The position numbers were made by a program, and so were the translations under genes. Shown piece after piece: positions 1 to 10,300 of a stretch of DNA of 64,000 nt (the first letter of the stretch is position 1; each line of letters starts with the position of its first letter). Source of the DNA: Bacteroidota bacterium (GTDB taxonomy: Bacteria; Bacteroidota; Bacteroidia; B-17B0; Aurantibacillaceae); contig JAUXTT010000004.1 in NCBI GenBank assembly GCA_030684395.1, forward strand, positions 333,062 to 397,061, written 5' to 3'. The notes under the pieces are model-generated. The model did not search any database. It saw nothing but the letters and a program-made list of their open reading frames with translations, and was not told where the DNA came from.

Positions 1-1331
1 ATGGAATGGAAACCGCCTTTTTCAACTTTGCCAGCAAAGCCGAAAATAAAAATTCGGTTTACAGTACGGCACTGATCTCCATTTTAATCAGTACAGCCTC
101 CATGTCCTTACTGATGTTACTGTTCTCCACCAAATTGGCTGCCATTACCGATTTCGAAAATCACCTTAACTATATCATTTGGTCAATACTCATTATTGGC
201 TCCGATGCTTTAATGGCTATTCCGTTTGCACGACTGCGCCTTAATCAAAGAGCCAAACGTTTTGCACTTATTAAAACGGCAAATGTTGTCATAAATGTTT
301 TTCTGAACATCTTCTATTTTATTATCTGTAAACAAGCTTATGAAGAGAGTTTGATTAGTGGCTCCACTTCTTTTGTAGCATCCTGTTATAACCCGGAAGT
401 TGGCATCGGTTACGCTTTTCTTGCTAATCTGATTGCAAATCTTTTTTCTTTATTAATGCTCGCAAAAGAATTTACGGGCTTCCCTTATCACTTTGACAAA
501 GAGCTTTGGAAAAAAATGATCAGGTATGCCCTGCCACTTTTGGTAGTGGGATTAGCAGGCATGGTTAATGAAACGTTCGACAGAATTATCTTAAAATATC
601 TTTTGCCCGAAGGTATCGGACAATCCGAAATAGGAGTGTATGGTGCCTGTTATAAGATCGCTATTTTGATGACCATTTTTATTCAGGCATTTCGTTACGC
701 AGCCGAGCCCTTCTTTTTTGGAAACGAAAAACATGAAGATTCAAAAAAAACAAATGCACTCATTTTAAAGTACTTTGTAATTGGCTGCTCATTGATTTTT
801 TTAGGAACCATGATGAACATAAGTTGGATACAAAAATTCGTTAGCCCTCCTTTCAGGGTTGGTGTTCATGTGGTACCCATTTTACTTTTGGCAAATTTAT
901 TTTTAGGAGTGTATTTCAATTTATCTATCTGGTATAAACTTACCGGTCAAACCCGCTTCGGAGCTTATATTACCATTGTTGGAGCAGTTATAACCCTGAT
1001 TATAAATTTCGTTTTTATTCCAAAGTATAGCTACACTGCCTCCGCCTGGGCAACTTTTTTCTCTTATGGAATTATGATGATCCTGTCTTACTTCATCGGT
1101 AAAAAATACTATCCTGTGAAATACAATCTGAAAAACATGTTTTTCTTCTTCGGATTCGCAGTAATTTTTTATGCAATTTCACTTTTATATAAAGGATCTT
1201 TTAGTAACGCTAACATCGAACTCTTATTCAATAATATTCTCTTTTTGATTTACTGTTTCATCTTCTACAAATTTGAACTTCCCAATTTAAAACGTAATAA
1301 AGCCAAAACAAATGCAGGTAAAAATAGTTAA
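1..1331 (+). CDS. Oligosaccharide flippase (Wzx/polysaccharide biosynthesis protein), 5' end outside window
   Basis: Multi-pass membrane protein that should flip undecaprenyl-linked oligosaccharide across the inner membrane. The reading frame is open to the left edge: the codon before the first Met (position 6) is Gly, giving the [12 protein letters not shown] context typical of the interior of Wzx-like proteins, so the start lies off-window and about 442 residues are visible. Many hydrophobic segments are separated by short basic loops, and the C-terminus is Lys/Asn-rich. It overlaps dut by 20 bases in another frame, suggesting translational coupling. The family call is good; the transported glycan is unknown. 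Confidence 0.85.
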   Translation, partial: GMETAFFNFASKAENKNSVYSTALISILISTASMSLLMLLFSTKLAAITDFENHLNYIIWSILIIGSDALMAIPFARLRLNQRAKRFALIKTANVVINVFLNIFYFIICKQAYEESLISGSTSFVASCYNPEVGIGYAFLANLIANLFSLLMLAKEFTGFPYHFDKELWKKMIRYALPLLVVGLAGMVNETFDRIILKYLLPEGIGQSEIGVYGACYKIAILMTIFIQAFRYAAEPFFFGNEKHEDSKKTNALILKYFVIGCSLIFLGTMMNISWIQKFVSPPFRVGVHVVPILLLANLFLGVYFNLSIWYKLTGQTRFGAYITIVGAVITLIINFVFIPKYSYTASAWATFFSYGIMMILSYFIGKKYYPVKYNLKNMFFFFGFAVIFYAISLLYKGSFSNANIELLFNNILFLIYCFIFYKFELPNLKRNKAKTNAGKNS

Positions 1332-1746
1332 TACAAGCAAACACGACCTTCCATCGTATGCAACAGAACAAGCTGCGGGAATGGATCTTCGCGCCAATAT
1401 CTCCGAAGCGATTGAGTTAAAACCATTACAACGTATATTGGTCCCCACCGGATTATTTATTGAATTACCAAAAGGTGCAGAAGCTCAAATTCGCCCACGC
1501 AGCGGATTGGCCTTTAAAAACGGGATCACCGTTCTTAATTCACCCGGCACAATTGATGCCGATTACAGAGGTGAAGTGAAAGTGCTATTAGTGAACTTAT
1601 CTGACGCGCCTTTTACAATTAATGATGGAGAACGTATTGCTCAAATGGTAATTGCCAAACACGAAACAGCTTCCTGGAGCCTGGTTCAAAGTTTGGAAGA
1701 AAGTGAAAGAAATGCAGGTGGATTTGGAAGTACAGGAAAACATTAA
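1312..1746 (+). CDS. dut: Deoxyuridine 5'-triphosphate nucleotidohydrolase (dUTPase)
   Basis: Hydrolyses dUTP to dUMP and pyrophosphate, which keeps uracil out of DNA and feeds thymidylate synthesis; cytoplasmic homotrimer. All five trimeric-dUTPase motifs are visible in 144 aa: AAGMDLRA (21-28), RPRSGLA (61-67), [10 protein letters not shown] (79-88, with the catalytic Asp at 82), GERIAQ, and the glycine-rich C-terminal GGFGSTG that closes over the active site. The length is typical. The start lies inside the end of the flippase gene. No unusual features. Confidence 0.97.
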   Translation: MQVKIVNTSKHDLPSYATEQAAGMDLRANISEAIELKPLQRILVPTGLFIELPKGAEAQIRPRSGLAFKNGITVLNSPGTIDADYRGEVKVLLVNLSDAPFTINDGERIAQMVIAKHETASWSLVQSLEESERNAGGFGSTGKH

Positions 1747-1754
1747 AATGTATA

Positions 1755-1844
1755 ACACAGAGGCACTGAGTGTATGGAGTTTCACAGAGTTTTAATTAAT
1801 AGCAATGCTCTGCGTAACTCTTTCCTCTCTGAAACGCTCTGTTG
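1755..1844. repeat. Imperfect inverted repeat between dut and pgk
   Basis: The spacer holds a long imperfect inverted repeat. The left arm starts with aacacagaggcactgag and continues to ttcacagag; the right arm, read on the other strand, starts with aacagagcgtttcagag. CACAGAG/CTCTGTG-type spacers are common dispersed sequences in this phylum (recalled knowledge, not checked). It could form a hairpin in the dut-pgk transcript. Confidence 0.4.
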
Positions 1845-1857
1845 AAAAATAAAAAAC

Positions 1858-3051
1858 ATGAACACAATCAATAATTTCAACTTCGCAAACACACGCGTTA
1901 TTATGCGTGTAGATTTTAACGTTCCGCTTAACGAACAATTTGAAGTAACAGACGACACTCGCACCAGAGCAGCTTTACCAACCATTCAAAAAATAATGAA
2001 TGATGGCGGAAGCTTGGTTTTAATGTCGCATTTGGGCAGACCAAAAGATGGTCCTACCGATAAATATTCATTAAAACATATTGTAAAGTCTTTATCTGCA
2101 CTTGTAGGTAAAGAAGTGAAATTTGTTTCAGATTGTATTTCTTCTGAAGCATTTGCTCTTTCATCTTCTCTTAAAGCAGGGGAAATTCTATTATTAGAAA
2201 ACCTTCGTTTTTATAAAGAAGAAGAAAAAGGAGATCTTGCTTTCGCCGAGAAATTAAGCAAACATGGAAATTTTTATGTGAACGATGCATTTGGTACAGC
2301 CCACCGTGCGCATGCTTCTACAACCATAATTGCTCAATTCTTTGACAAACAACATAAGTGTTTAGGTAATGTAATGGCAGGAGAAGTAGCAAGCATTAAC
2401 AAAGTACTGAATCAAAGTGAAAAACCATTCACAGCAATTATTGGCGGAGCAAAAGTTTCCGATAAGATCATGATCATTGAGCAATTAATGAGCAAGGCAA
2501 ACAACATTATTATTGGCGGAGGAATGGCATTTACTTTTGTAAAAGCAATGGGTGGACAAATTGGAAAATCACTATGCGAAGATGATCGTTTGGAAACAGC
2601 TAAAGCATTGTTGGAAAAAGCAAAAACAAGGGGAGTCAACTTATACATTCCCACAGACGCTATTATCGCGGATAATTTTTCGAATGATGCGAATAAAAAA
2701 GAATGTAAAATAAACGAGATCCCTGAAGGGTGGATGGGGCTTGACATTGGGAAAGAAACCATCAAAAAATATGGAGAGGTAATTGCTGCTTCTAAAACCA
2801 TTTTATGGAACGGCCCAATGGGCGTTTTTGAAATGAGCAGTTTCGAAGCCGGAACAAAATCGGCAGCAAACAGTATTGTTGAAGCAACTTCAAAAGGAGC
2901 TTTTTCTTTAATTGGCGGTGGCGATTCTGTTGCCGCGATTAATAAATACAATTTAGCTGAAAAGGTTAGTTATGTGAGTACCGGTGGCGGTGCATTATTA
3001 GAATACATCGAACAGGGAACCTTACCCGGTGTTAAAGCAATTGAAGGTTAA
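1858..3051 (+). CDS. pgk: Phosphoglycerate kinase
   Basis: Transfers the 1-phosphate of 1,3-bisphosphoglycerate to ADP in lower glycolysis, and works in reverse in gluconeogenesis; cytoplasmic monomer. The 397 aa match the usual bacterial length. Visible signatures are MRVDFNVPLN near the N-terminus, MSHLGRPK, ENLRF, NDAFGTAHRAHAS, the hinge and nucleotide-binding GGGDSVAA, and the terminal STGGGA segment. The ATG is preceded by an A-rich leader without a clear Shine-Dalgarno, as is usual here. It is followed by a terminator-like hairpin. pfkA genes occur near 51 and 63.5 kb. Confidence 0.98.
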   Translation: MNTINNFNFANTRVIMRVDFNVPLNEQFEVTDDTRTRAALPTIQKIMNDGGSLVLMSHLGRPKDGPTDKYSLKHIVKSLSALVGKEVKFVSDCISSEAFALSSSLKAGEILLLENLRFYKEEEKGDLAFAEKLSKHGNFYVNDAFGTAHRAHASTTIIAQFFDKQHKCLGNVMAGEVASINKVLNQSEKPFTAIIGGAKVSDKIMIIEQLMSKANNIIIGGGMAFTFVKAMGGQIGKSLCEDDRLETAKALLEKAKTRGVNLYIPTDAIIADNFSNDANKKECKINEIPEGWMGLDIGKETIKKYGEVIAASKTILWNGPMGVFEMSSFEAGTKSAANSIVEATSKGAFSLIGGGDSVAAINKYNLAEKVSYVSTGGGALLEYIEQGTLPGVKAIEG

Positions 3052-3067
3052 TACAAAGCCCTTATTT

Positions 3068-3139
3068 AGAAAAAGCCCCTCCCGATCACTGAGCTTGAGT
3101 TTATACTGAGCTTGCCAAAGTGAAGGGCGGGACTTTTTT
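3068..3139 (+). terminator. Terminator-like hairpin after pgk, containing a dispersed CTGAGCTTG motif
   Basis: The arms aaaaagcccctccc and gggcgggactttttt pair imperfectly and end in a T-run. The loop holds two direct copies of actgagcttg, the core of a dispersed element also seen near 10.6, 51.8 and 55.3 kb. Confidence 0.6.
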
Positions 3140-3194
3140 GTTTTTACATTTTAGTGAAATCATCCGCTAATCCCGTATCTTAGCTTTATCAAAA

Positions 3195-4517
3195 ATGAAA
3201 CTCTCCTTCCTTAAAAATATCGAAAAGAAAAAACTCTTTACAAAAGCGGACAAACTGCTGCTGGGATTAAGCGGAGGGAAAGACAGCATGGCACTTGCTC
3301 ATCTTTTACTGGATTGCGGTTATACATTTTCTATCGCACATTGCAATTTTAACTTGCGTGGAGAGGAAGCTAATGCAGATGAATTATTTGTAAGAGAATA
3401 CTTTCAGAAAAAAGGAATAGAGGTTTTTACAGTTAGATTTCAAACAAAAGAGTATGCTGAGTCACACAGTTGCTCTATTCAAATGGCTGCCCGTGAGCTC
3501 CGTTATAATTGGTTTAATGAGCTTCAGGAAAAAGAAAAATTCGATTTTGTTTTAACTGCACATCATGCAAATGACAATGTTGAAACTTTTTTTATCAATC
3601 TCCTCAGGGGCTCCGGGCTCAACGGATTAAAAGGTATTCCTGAGAAAACAGAAAACGTTGTTCGCCCCTTGCTTTATGCAACACGGGAAAAGATCGATCA
3701 ATATATTACTAAACACTCAATTCCCTTTCGTGAAGACAGTAGTAATAGTGAAGAAAAATATCTTCGTAATAAATTAAGAAATCAGGTAGTGCCATTATTA
3801 AAAGAAATCAATCCTTCACTTGAAGAAACAATGAGCAGGGAAATGCTAATTCTAAAACAAAGCCACAGCTTGCTTTCCGAAACGATTGCAAAAAAACTGG
3901 AACAATGTATTTCAACAAACAATGGGGTAACGAAAATTAATTTGAAAGAGTTGCACAGTTCTCCATATAGAGAATTACTTATTCATGAAGCAATCAAACA
4001 GTTTGGCTTTACAACTGACATAGTTTTGCAGATTAATGAAAGTATAAACACTATTCAACCCGGTAAAAAATTTTACACTCAGTCACACGTCTTACTTATT
4101 GATAGAGCTACACTCATTATTCAAACTTTAGATGAAAAACCAGAAATAGGGTCATTAGAAATACCTGCTGAAACTGAAGAAATAAAATCCCCTATACATC
4201 TTGTCTTCAAAAAAGAAGATGGTGAGGTAATATTGAAAGGATCAAACGTTGCTTGTATAGATATAGAAAAGTTGCAATTCCCATTAGGTCTAACCAAATG
4301 GCAGGAAGGTGATGTTTTTTATCCATTAGGAATGAAAGGTTCTAAAAAAGTAAGCGACTTTTTTATTGGCCAGAAATTAAGCATCTTTGAGAAACAAGAA
4401 CAATGGATCCTTAGATCGGGTAATGAAATTGTTTGGTTGGTAGGATCAAGAATGGATGACAGATACAAAGTTAACGAGAACACAAAGCAAACACTCATTA
4501 TTGAGTGGAAAATCTAA
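3195..4517 (+). CDS. tilS: tRNA(Ile)-lysidine synthetase
   Basis: ATP-dependent ligation of lysine to C34 of the CAU-anticodon tRNA-Ile, changing its codon from AUG to AUA. The N-terminal PP-loop SGGKDS is at residues 26-31, and the conserved AHHANDNVETFF and LLRGSGLNGLKGI segments follow. The C-terminal third corresponds to the TilS tRNA-binding substrate domain, with KWQEGDVFYPLGM near the end. The length (440 aa) is normal for Bacteroidota. A plausible -7 element lies just upstream. The stop codon directly abuts the next gene. Confidence 0.95.
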   Translation: MKLSFLKNIEKKKLFTKADKLLLGLSGGKDSMALAHLLLDCGYTFSIAHCNFNLRGEEANADELFVREYFQKKGIEVFTVRFQTKEYAESHSCSIQMAARELRYNWFNELQEKEKFDFVLTAHHANDNVETFFINLLRGSGLNGLKGIPEKTENVVRPLLYATREKIDQYITKHSIPFREDSSNSEEKYLRNKLRNQVVPLLKEINPSLEETMSREMLILKQSHSLLSETIAKKLEQCISTNNGVTKINLKELHSSPYRELLIHEAIKQFGFTTDIVLQINESINTIQPGKKFYTQSHVLLIDRATLIIQTLDEKPEIGSLEIPAETEEIKSPIHLVFKKEDGEVILKGSNVACIDIEKLQFPLGLTKWQEGDVFYPLGMKGSKKVSDFFIGQKLSIFEKQEQWILRSGNEIVWLVGSRMDDRYKVNENTKQTLIIEWKI

Positions 4518-5054
4518 GTGGAAGAAACGCAAATCATATTTGAAGAAAAACAATTTCTTGGACACAATAAAGTGTCTATTCTGATTCGTATGGCTCTTGC
4601 TCTTTTTTGCTTTATAGGTTATTATTGGAGTGAAAATCCAAAATCCGTAGAAGTTTCCGGTATCTATATTGCGCCCTATCCGGTTACAAATATCCCTCAA
4701 TCGGGGCAATTATTCTTCATCTTAGGGATGTTGATCCTTATGATTTCAGCTTTATTGGTTTTAGTGTTACACATTCAAACCAGGGTGTACGATTCTTATA
4801 TTGTATTGGATGGTTTTTGGAACGCACGAAAAGTAAAAATTGACCTTAGAAATATTCATACTGTTAAAAAAATGCGCTATAAAAAAAATATTTTGCGTAG
4901 GCCCGTATATAATTTACACGCCCGCGGGGTCATCAAATTTTTTACTTCCGGAAACGAATTTGTTGAGCTGCGGGATAAAGACGGATTAACTTACAGAATA
5001 GGCTCACAAAGGGCAGGAGAGCTGGCTAAGGCTATTGGTAAATTGATAAAATAA
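4518..5054 (+). CDS. Membrane protein with two transmembrane helices and a PH-like C-terminal domain
   Basis: 178-aa protein starting with GTG immediately after the tilS stop, so probably translationally coupled. Two hydrophobic helices (about residues 25-42 and 65-90) flank a short extracytoplasmic loop. The soluble C-terminal half (YDSYIVLDG to the end) is beta-rich and resembles bacterial PH-type domains. I do not recognise a named family. It sits between tilS and another short conserved protein, which gives no firm clue to function. The gene call is solid; the fold is inferred. Confidence 0.7.
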   Translation: MEETQIIFEEKQFLGHNKVSILIRMALALFCFIGYYWSENPKSVEVSGIYIAPYPVTNIPQSGQLFFILGMLILMISALLVLVLHIQTRVYDSYIVLDGFWNARKVKIDLRNIHTVKKMRYKKNILRRPVYNLHARGVIKFFTSGNEFVELRDKDGLTYRIGSQRAGELAKAIGKLIK

Positions 5055-5128
5055 ATTTACGGAAAAACGAAACCAATTATCTTTTTTAGAGTATAATTGT
5101 AGTACAAAAATCCTAAATCCTGCTTAGT

Positions 5129-5416
5129 ATGGAAACAGCACAGTACCAATTGATTGAAAAGGAGGCCATTGCAAACATGCATTTTCCTGAAAATGACGTT
5201 CTGAACTCTAAAGAAGAAAAAGCGCTTCGTACAGCTGACCTTAACACCGCCATGTCGCTTGGCAATCTTGAACATAGTAAAATTCGTATTTATTTTGAAG
5301 ACGACGTGTCTCCTAAAGTAGTAGATACAACCGTTTGGGGCGTAACCGATAAAAGAGTCATTCTTAAACAATCTATTATGATTCCAATTCATCGCATTGT
5401 AAGAATCAAATTTTAG
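5129..5416 (+). CDS. Small conserved hypothetical protein (95 aa)
   Basis: Short soluble protein without signal peptide or membrane segment. The N-terminal half is acidic and helical. The C-terminal half (IRIYFEDD, VWGVTDKRVILK, IPIHRIVRIKF) reads as three beta strands with a TDKRVI turn, reminiscent of a PH-like or bPH strand pattern. It follows the PH-like membrane protein on the same strand after 74 bases. The ATG at 5129 is the only reasonable start. No function can be assigned. Confidence 0.6.
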   Translation: METAQYQLIEKEAIANMHFPENDVLNSKEEKALRTADLNTAMSLGNLEHSKIRIYFEDDVSPKVVDTTVWGVTDKRVILKQSIMIPIHRIVRIKF

Positions 5417-5445
5417 TTGGTCTTATTTTTGCTGAGTAAGCTCTC

Positions 5446-5925
5446 ATGAAAACTTTTACTTTTCTCTTTTTATTTGCGTTTTCGTTACTTTTACCTGACT
5501 TGGGCTTTTCTCAGGCGGTTCTAAATCCTGTGAAATGGGAGTACAGTTATGAAAAAATAACAAATACGGAGGGCTTCATATTAATGAAAGCCAGAATAGA
5601 CAAGGATTGGCATATATACTCCCAACATCAATCAACCGACGGGCCAATTCCCACCTCTTTCCTATTTACGGCAAATGCCGACTTTGACCCTATTGGTAAA
5701 ACAGAGGAACCGACTGCAGATAAGGCATATTCCGAAGTGTTTTCAACAGAGGTTATAAGCTTCGGAAATGAAGTTGTCTTTAAACAAAAAATCAAGAGAA
5801 AAAACCTCAACTCCTTTGATTTGAATGCAGAACTAGAGTTCATGGCTTGCAACAATAACACTTGTCTTCCTCCAAAAGTTGTCAAATTCTCCGTACGAAT
5901 TCCTATTGCCATCTCCGGCAAATAA
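5446..5925 (+). CDS. Periplasmic DsbD N-terminal-like domain protein
   Basis: 159-aa exported protein. A hydrophobic signal peptide (about residues 1-22, ending FSQ) is followed by a single domain resembling the N-terminal immunoglobulin-like domain of DsbD, which passes electrons to periplasmic thiol-disulfide partners. The motifs HIYSQH and MACNNNTCLPP carry the two conserved cysteines, in the CxxxxxC arrangement of that family. The transmembrane and thioredoxin parts of full-length DsbD are absent, so it is a stand-alone domain and would need a partner encoded elsewhere. A TATTTTTG -7 box is at 5424-5431. Confidence 0.82.
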   Translation: MKTFTFLFLFAFSLLLPDLGFSQAVLNPVKWEYSYEKITNTEGFILMKARIDKDWHIYSQHQSTDGPIPTSFLFTANADFDPIGKTEEPTADKAYSEVFSTEVISFGNEVVFKQKIKRKNLNSFDLNAELEFMACNNNTCLPPKVVKFSVRIPIAISGK

Positions 5926-6030
5926 AATTAATCTGTAAATATGCCTTTTCTACACTTTTTACCCTAAATAAATAATTTTAGTGGCTGCGCTTTTTTTTTA
6001 TAACTTCAGTGCTTCAAACATAGACTGGTA

Positions 6031-7347
6031 TTGAAACTCTTTAAAAAACATTTCTATATTTTGTGGCTTATGGCCATGGTTGGGTTTTCTTTGTCTGCTC
6101 AGGAAAAAGGGTACTTAGAGTTTGCCGGTAGAACAATAAAAGATCAAAAACCATTGGGCGGATCTCACATTACCGTTTACAAAGGATCGACCAAAATTAC
6201 CGATGTAACAACGGGTAAAAACGGAAAGTTCATGTTCGATCTCGAATTCGGGATGGATTACAAAGTAGTTTTTACATCACCCGGTTGCGTAGATATGTAT
6301 TGTATGATTTATGCATCGAAATGCCCGGCCGATAAAGCAATTTTCCCCATCTATGAACTTGATGCTCCTTTTTTCGAATTCGGGAAACCAACCGTTAATT
6401 ATGAGAATTTCAAAAACCCTTTTACAAAAATAATTTTTGACGGAAAAAAAACATTTCGGGATGACGAAAAGTATGTGGAACAATTCCTTAAAAACTTATA
6501 CATCGATCCGGAAGAAATGAAGAAAATTGAAGAACAAAAACTGGAGAAAGAAAAACAAGAAAAAGAGCTGCTTGCAAAGCTAAGGCTGGCTGAAGAAGAG
6601 AAGTTACGTAAAGAACAAATTGCATTGGCAGAACTGAAAGCCAAAGAAGAAGCCGAAATGCTGAAAAAGCAAATAGAAGAACAAAATAGAATTGAAAAAG
6701 AAAACAATGCAAAAAATATTGTTAACACTAAAGAAAATGAAGCCAATCAGGCATTGGTAAAAGAGGAAATAAAGCTAACTATCAGTAACGAACAAAAAAA
6801 GATTAAGGAAAAACAAAACAAAGCCATCAAAACAAATTATGAAAATGATTTATTGAAAATGGTTGCTGAAAATGAGAAACAATTAAAGCAAAGCACTTTT
6901 GCTAAAGAAAGAAAAGAAGCGGAAAATAACGAGATCATTGAGATCTTGCGTCAGGAAGCGATCACCAAAGCAAAAGCTGACGAAATTCGTTTTGACAAAA
7001 AAATAAAAGCTAAACAGGCTATTTTACATTCCCGTATACTCAATCATGAAGTTACCGGTTTGGTCAAAACGGTTGCTCATAATCAGGCGTCATATCGAAG
7101 AGCAAGTGTAAAAACATTTCCGGAAGCAAAAAATTACAAGGCTAAAAAAATGGTTGGCATCACTACCGATTCAGAAAATCAAACATTCAAAAATTTATAT
7201 ACCATAACCGTTTCTGAAGGAGAAACAAAAACTGTTTACCGAAAAGAAAAATACAGTTGGGGCTTGGTATATTATTTCAAAAATGATAAAGAAATAAAAG
7301 AAGAAGAATACTTTAAAGAACTATCGCTATACAATGTACCGCTTTAA
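6031..7347 (+). CDS. Exported protein with carboxypeptidase-regulatory-like domain and long Lys/Glu coiled coil
   Basis: 438 aa starting with TTG; this start gives a proper signal peptide (about 1-23, ending SLSAQ), while the next in-frame ATG would cut it short. After the signal comes a beta domain of the regulatory/CarboxypepD type (GYLEFAGRTIKD to about residue 110). A highly charged Glu/Lys/Ala coiled coil covers about 165-330. A conserved C-terminal strand module follows, with TVYRKEKYSWG and VYYFKNDKEI. It overlaps the sensor phosphatase gene by 14 bases, so the two are probably co-translated and functionally linked. I know no specific function; a periplasmic adaptor or stalk is one guess. 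Confidence 0.7.
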   Translation: MKLFKKHFYILWLMAMVGFSLSAQEKGYLEFAGRTIKDQKPLGGSHITVYKGSTKITDVTTGKNGKFMFDLEFGMDYKVVFTSPGCVDMYCMIYASKCPADKAIFPIYELDAPFFEFGKPTVNYENFKNPFTKIIFDGKKTFRDDEKYVEQFLKNLYIDPEEMKKIEEQKLEKEKQEKELLAKLRLAEEEKLRKEQIALAELKAKEEAEMLKKQIEEQNRIEKENNAKNIVNTKENEANQALVKEEIKLTISNEQKKIKEKQNKAIKTNYENDLLKMVAENEKQLKQSTFAKERKEAENNEIIEILRQEAITKAKADEIRFDKKIKAKQAILHSRILNHEVTGLVKTVAHNQASYRRASVKTFPEAKNYKAKKMVGITTDSENQTFKNLYTITVSEGETKTVYRKEKYSWGLVYYFKNDKEIKEEEYFKELSLYNVPL

Positions 7348-10300
7348 ACATATTGCATGTAAAACAGCATACAGGTTATTCCACCTGTTGCTTTTGTGCT
7401 TGTTTGTAAACAACACACGTGCCCAAACTACGAGTTTCATCACTTACGGGATGGAGCAAGGCCTTATTCAAAACCAGGTAGAATCTGTGGTGCAGGATGA
7501 TGATGGAAACCTTTGGATCGCAACCATTGCGGGCTTAACCAAATACGATGGTGATAAATTTATTTCTTATACAAAAAATCAGGGATTAGCCGAAGACTGG
7601 ATAACCACAAGCTATAAAGACAAAAAAGGAAATATATGGTTTGGGCACTGGGCAGGAAGTGTTACCCGTTACAACAAAGAGCTTAAAATATTCGAGAATT
7701 TAAATTTAGAAGAATACACTCATTTTAAATCTATCAGAAGCATCAAAGAAGATTATTCCGGAAAATTTTGGATCGCAACTGAAGGTGCGGGTGTTTTCAT
7801 TTATGACCCGGCAAATAACAAAATGTTTTCCATCACCACTAAAGATGGTCTTGTCAGCAACACCATTTACGACCTGATTTTTGACTCCAACAACAATGTA
7901 TTATTTGCAAGCGATAAAGGAATTGTGATTTATGATTATTCAAAATCGATTTCCTCTCCCGAATCATATACAAAAATTGATCTGACAGATGGTCTCTTCA
8001 GCCAAAGCATTACAAGTCTTTATTATTCTTCTCAAAGTGAATTATGGATAGGCTCTGCTGACAAAGGAGTTGCAGTTACTAAAATAAGCGGCACCGTGGA
8101 AGCTATGAAAACACAAATAGCTAAATCACTTGTGTTAAACGAAACTAATGGGTTGAAATCCAATTTTGTAAAAACCATTCGCGAAGATCACTCCAAAAAT
8201 ATTTGGGTAGGAACAATCGGAGGCGGTGTTTCCAAATTAACCCGCGAAAAAAATCCGGGCAATTACTTTAAAACATACAGTACCCGACAAGGATTAAACT
8301 ATTTCAATGTCAACAGCATTTTCGAAGATCGTGAAAACAATCTTTGGATAGGCACCGACCTTGGTTTAAATCAATACAGAGGTGAACGGCTACAGGTATT
8401 TGACGAGGCAGATTCTATTCCTAATAATATTATCTGGAGTACCTATTGTGATAAAGAAGGTAACATTTGGACCGGTACTAATAATGGTCTGGCGAAACTT
8501 TCCTTTACGTATGGCGCAAATAATACGGAATCACATTCAGTAAAAATGTATGGTTTAAAAAACGGTCTCACTTCAAATGTGATATTGTCTGTTTTCCAGG
8601 ATTCAAAAAATAATATTTGGGTAGGGTCCGGATTTGGAGGGGCATTTATGCTTGCCCCGGGATCCGATAAATTTATCCAGTATAATTCAATAAAAGGATT
8701 AGCAAACGATATGGTGTATTCCATTGCCGAGGATAAGGAAGGAAACATTTGGTTAGGCACAAAAGAAGGTGCCTCGCGATTGAATGTTGCAAGCGGAGAA
8801 ATAAGGAATTTTACTACAAGTGATGGACTGGGCGGTAATCATATCTATAGAATTCTTAAAGACAAAAACGGCTTGCTTTGGATCGGAGCATTAGGAGGCA
8901 ACCTAACTGCATATGATGGTAATGCATTCAAAAAATATGATGAAAGCAATGGGTTGAAACATCGCTTTATTTTATGTATCGATGAAGATAAAAAAGGAAA
9001 TCTTTGGTTTGGCTGTTATGGCGGCGGACTCTATAAATATGACGGAAAGAACTTTACAAATTATAATGCAAAACATGGTTTGAGTAATGAGTCGCCGTTT
9101 TCAATTGTAACAGATGAAAATGATAATGTGTGGATAGGCAACAATCATGGAATAGAAAAGTTTGATGTTGCAAAAAACCGCTTTGTGTTTTACGGCCGCA
9201 ACGACGGTTTTATGGGAGTAGAGTGTAATCCCAATTCAACCTGTATCGACAAACGAGGGAACATTTGGTTCGGTACAATCATGGGTGCGGTGAAGTTTAA
9301 TCCGAAGGAAGACTTACCAAACGAAACCGCGCCGATTACAAAGATAATGGGGCTTAAATTACATCTTCAGGACACTGTTTTTCCAAGTGATAATGAATTT
9401 CGTTATAATGAGAACAATCTGACATTTAAATTTATAGGAATCTGTTTAACAAATCCTGAAAAAGTAAAGTACGAATATACATTAGATGGTTTTGACAGAG
9501 GCTGGATCCCCGTTAATCATTTAGTACACGAAGCTACTTATACAAATTTACCTGCAGGCAAATATGCTTTTAAAGTTAAAACAGCAAACAACGATGGTGT
9601 GTGGAGTGAACCTGCTGTTTACGAATTTACCGTTAAGCCTCCATTTTGGCAAACTGCCTTATTCTATATTGCCGTAGCCGCCTTTGCCATTTTCACTATT
9701 TTTGTTTATGACAGAATCCGGACACGCAAGCTGAAAAAAGCAAAACTGGAGCTGGAGAAAAAAGTAGAAGAGCGCACCATTGAACTCGCAATAAAAAATG
9801 CAGAGTTGGCCGAGAAGAATAAAGATATTACCGATTCTATACGCTATGCAAAACGCATTCAGGATGGATCGTTATTACAACATCGTCATTTTAATACACT
9901 AATTCCGAATTCATTTATTTTATTTAATCCAAAAGATATTGTGAGTGGGGATTTTGTATGGGCTAAACAAACGCATAGCGCCTCATACTTTGCAGTTGTT
10001 GATTGTACAGGGCACGGTGTTCCGGGAGCGATCCTGAGTATAGTTGCAAATAATTTATTGGAAAAAACATTTGCCGAGTGTAAAGAAACATCGCCTGCAG
10101 CTTTATTAAATTATTTAAGTAAGCTGGCTTCTACCGCACTTCAATCTTCTACTGATGGGTACCAATTAAGAGATGGAATGGACATTGCACTTTGTAAGAT
10201 CGATAGAGAAAATGGCAAAGTTGAATTTGCAGGGGCATACAATTCATTGTATCTGATTCGTGAAAATAAATTAGTGGAGTACCCGGCTGATCACGTTTCA

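Noticed and set aside
2412..2951. 179-residue minus-strand frame inside pgk
   Set aside because: It is antisense to a clearly conserved pgk; Ser/Pro/Ile-rich composition is typical of a shadow of the real frame.
6399..6746. Minus-strand Ser/Phe-rich frame opposite the coiled-coil gene
   Set aside because: The Ser/Phe runs are the complement of Lys/Glu codons in the real coiled coil.
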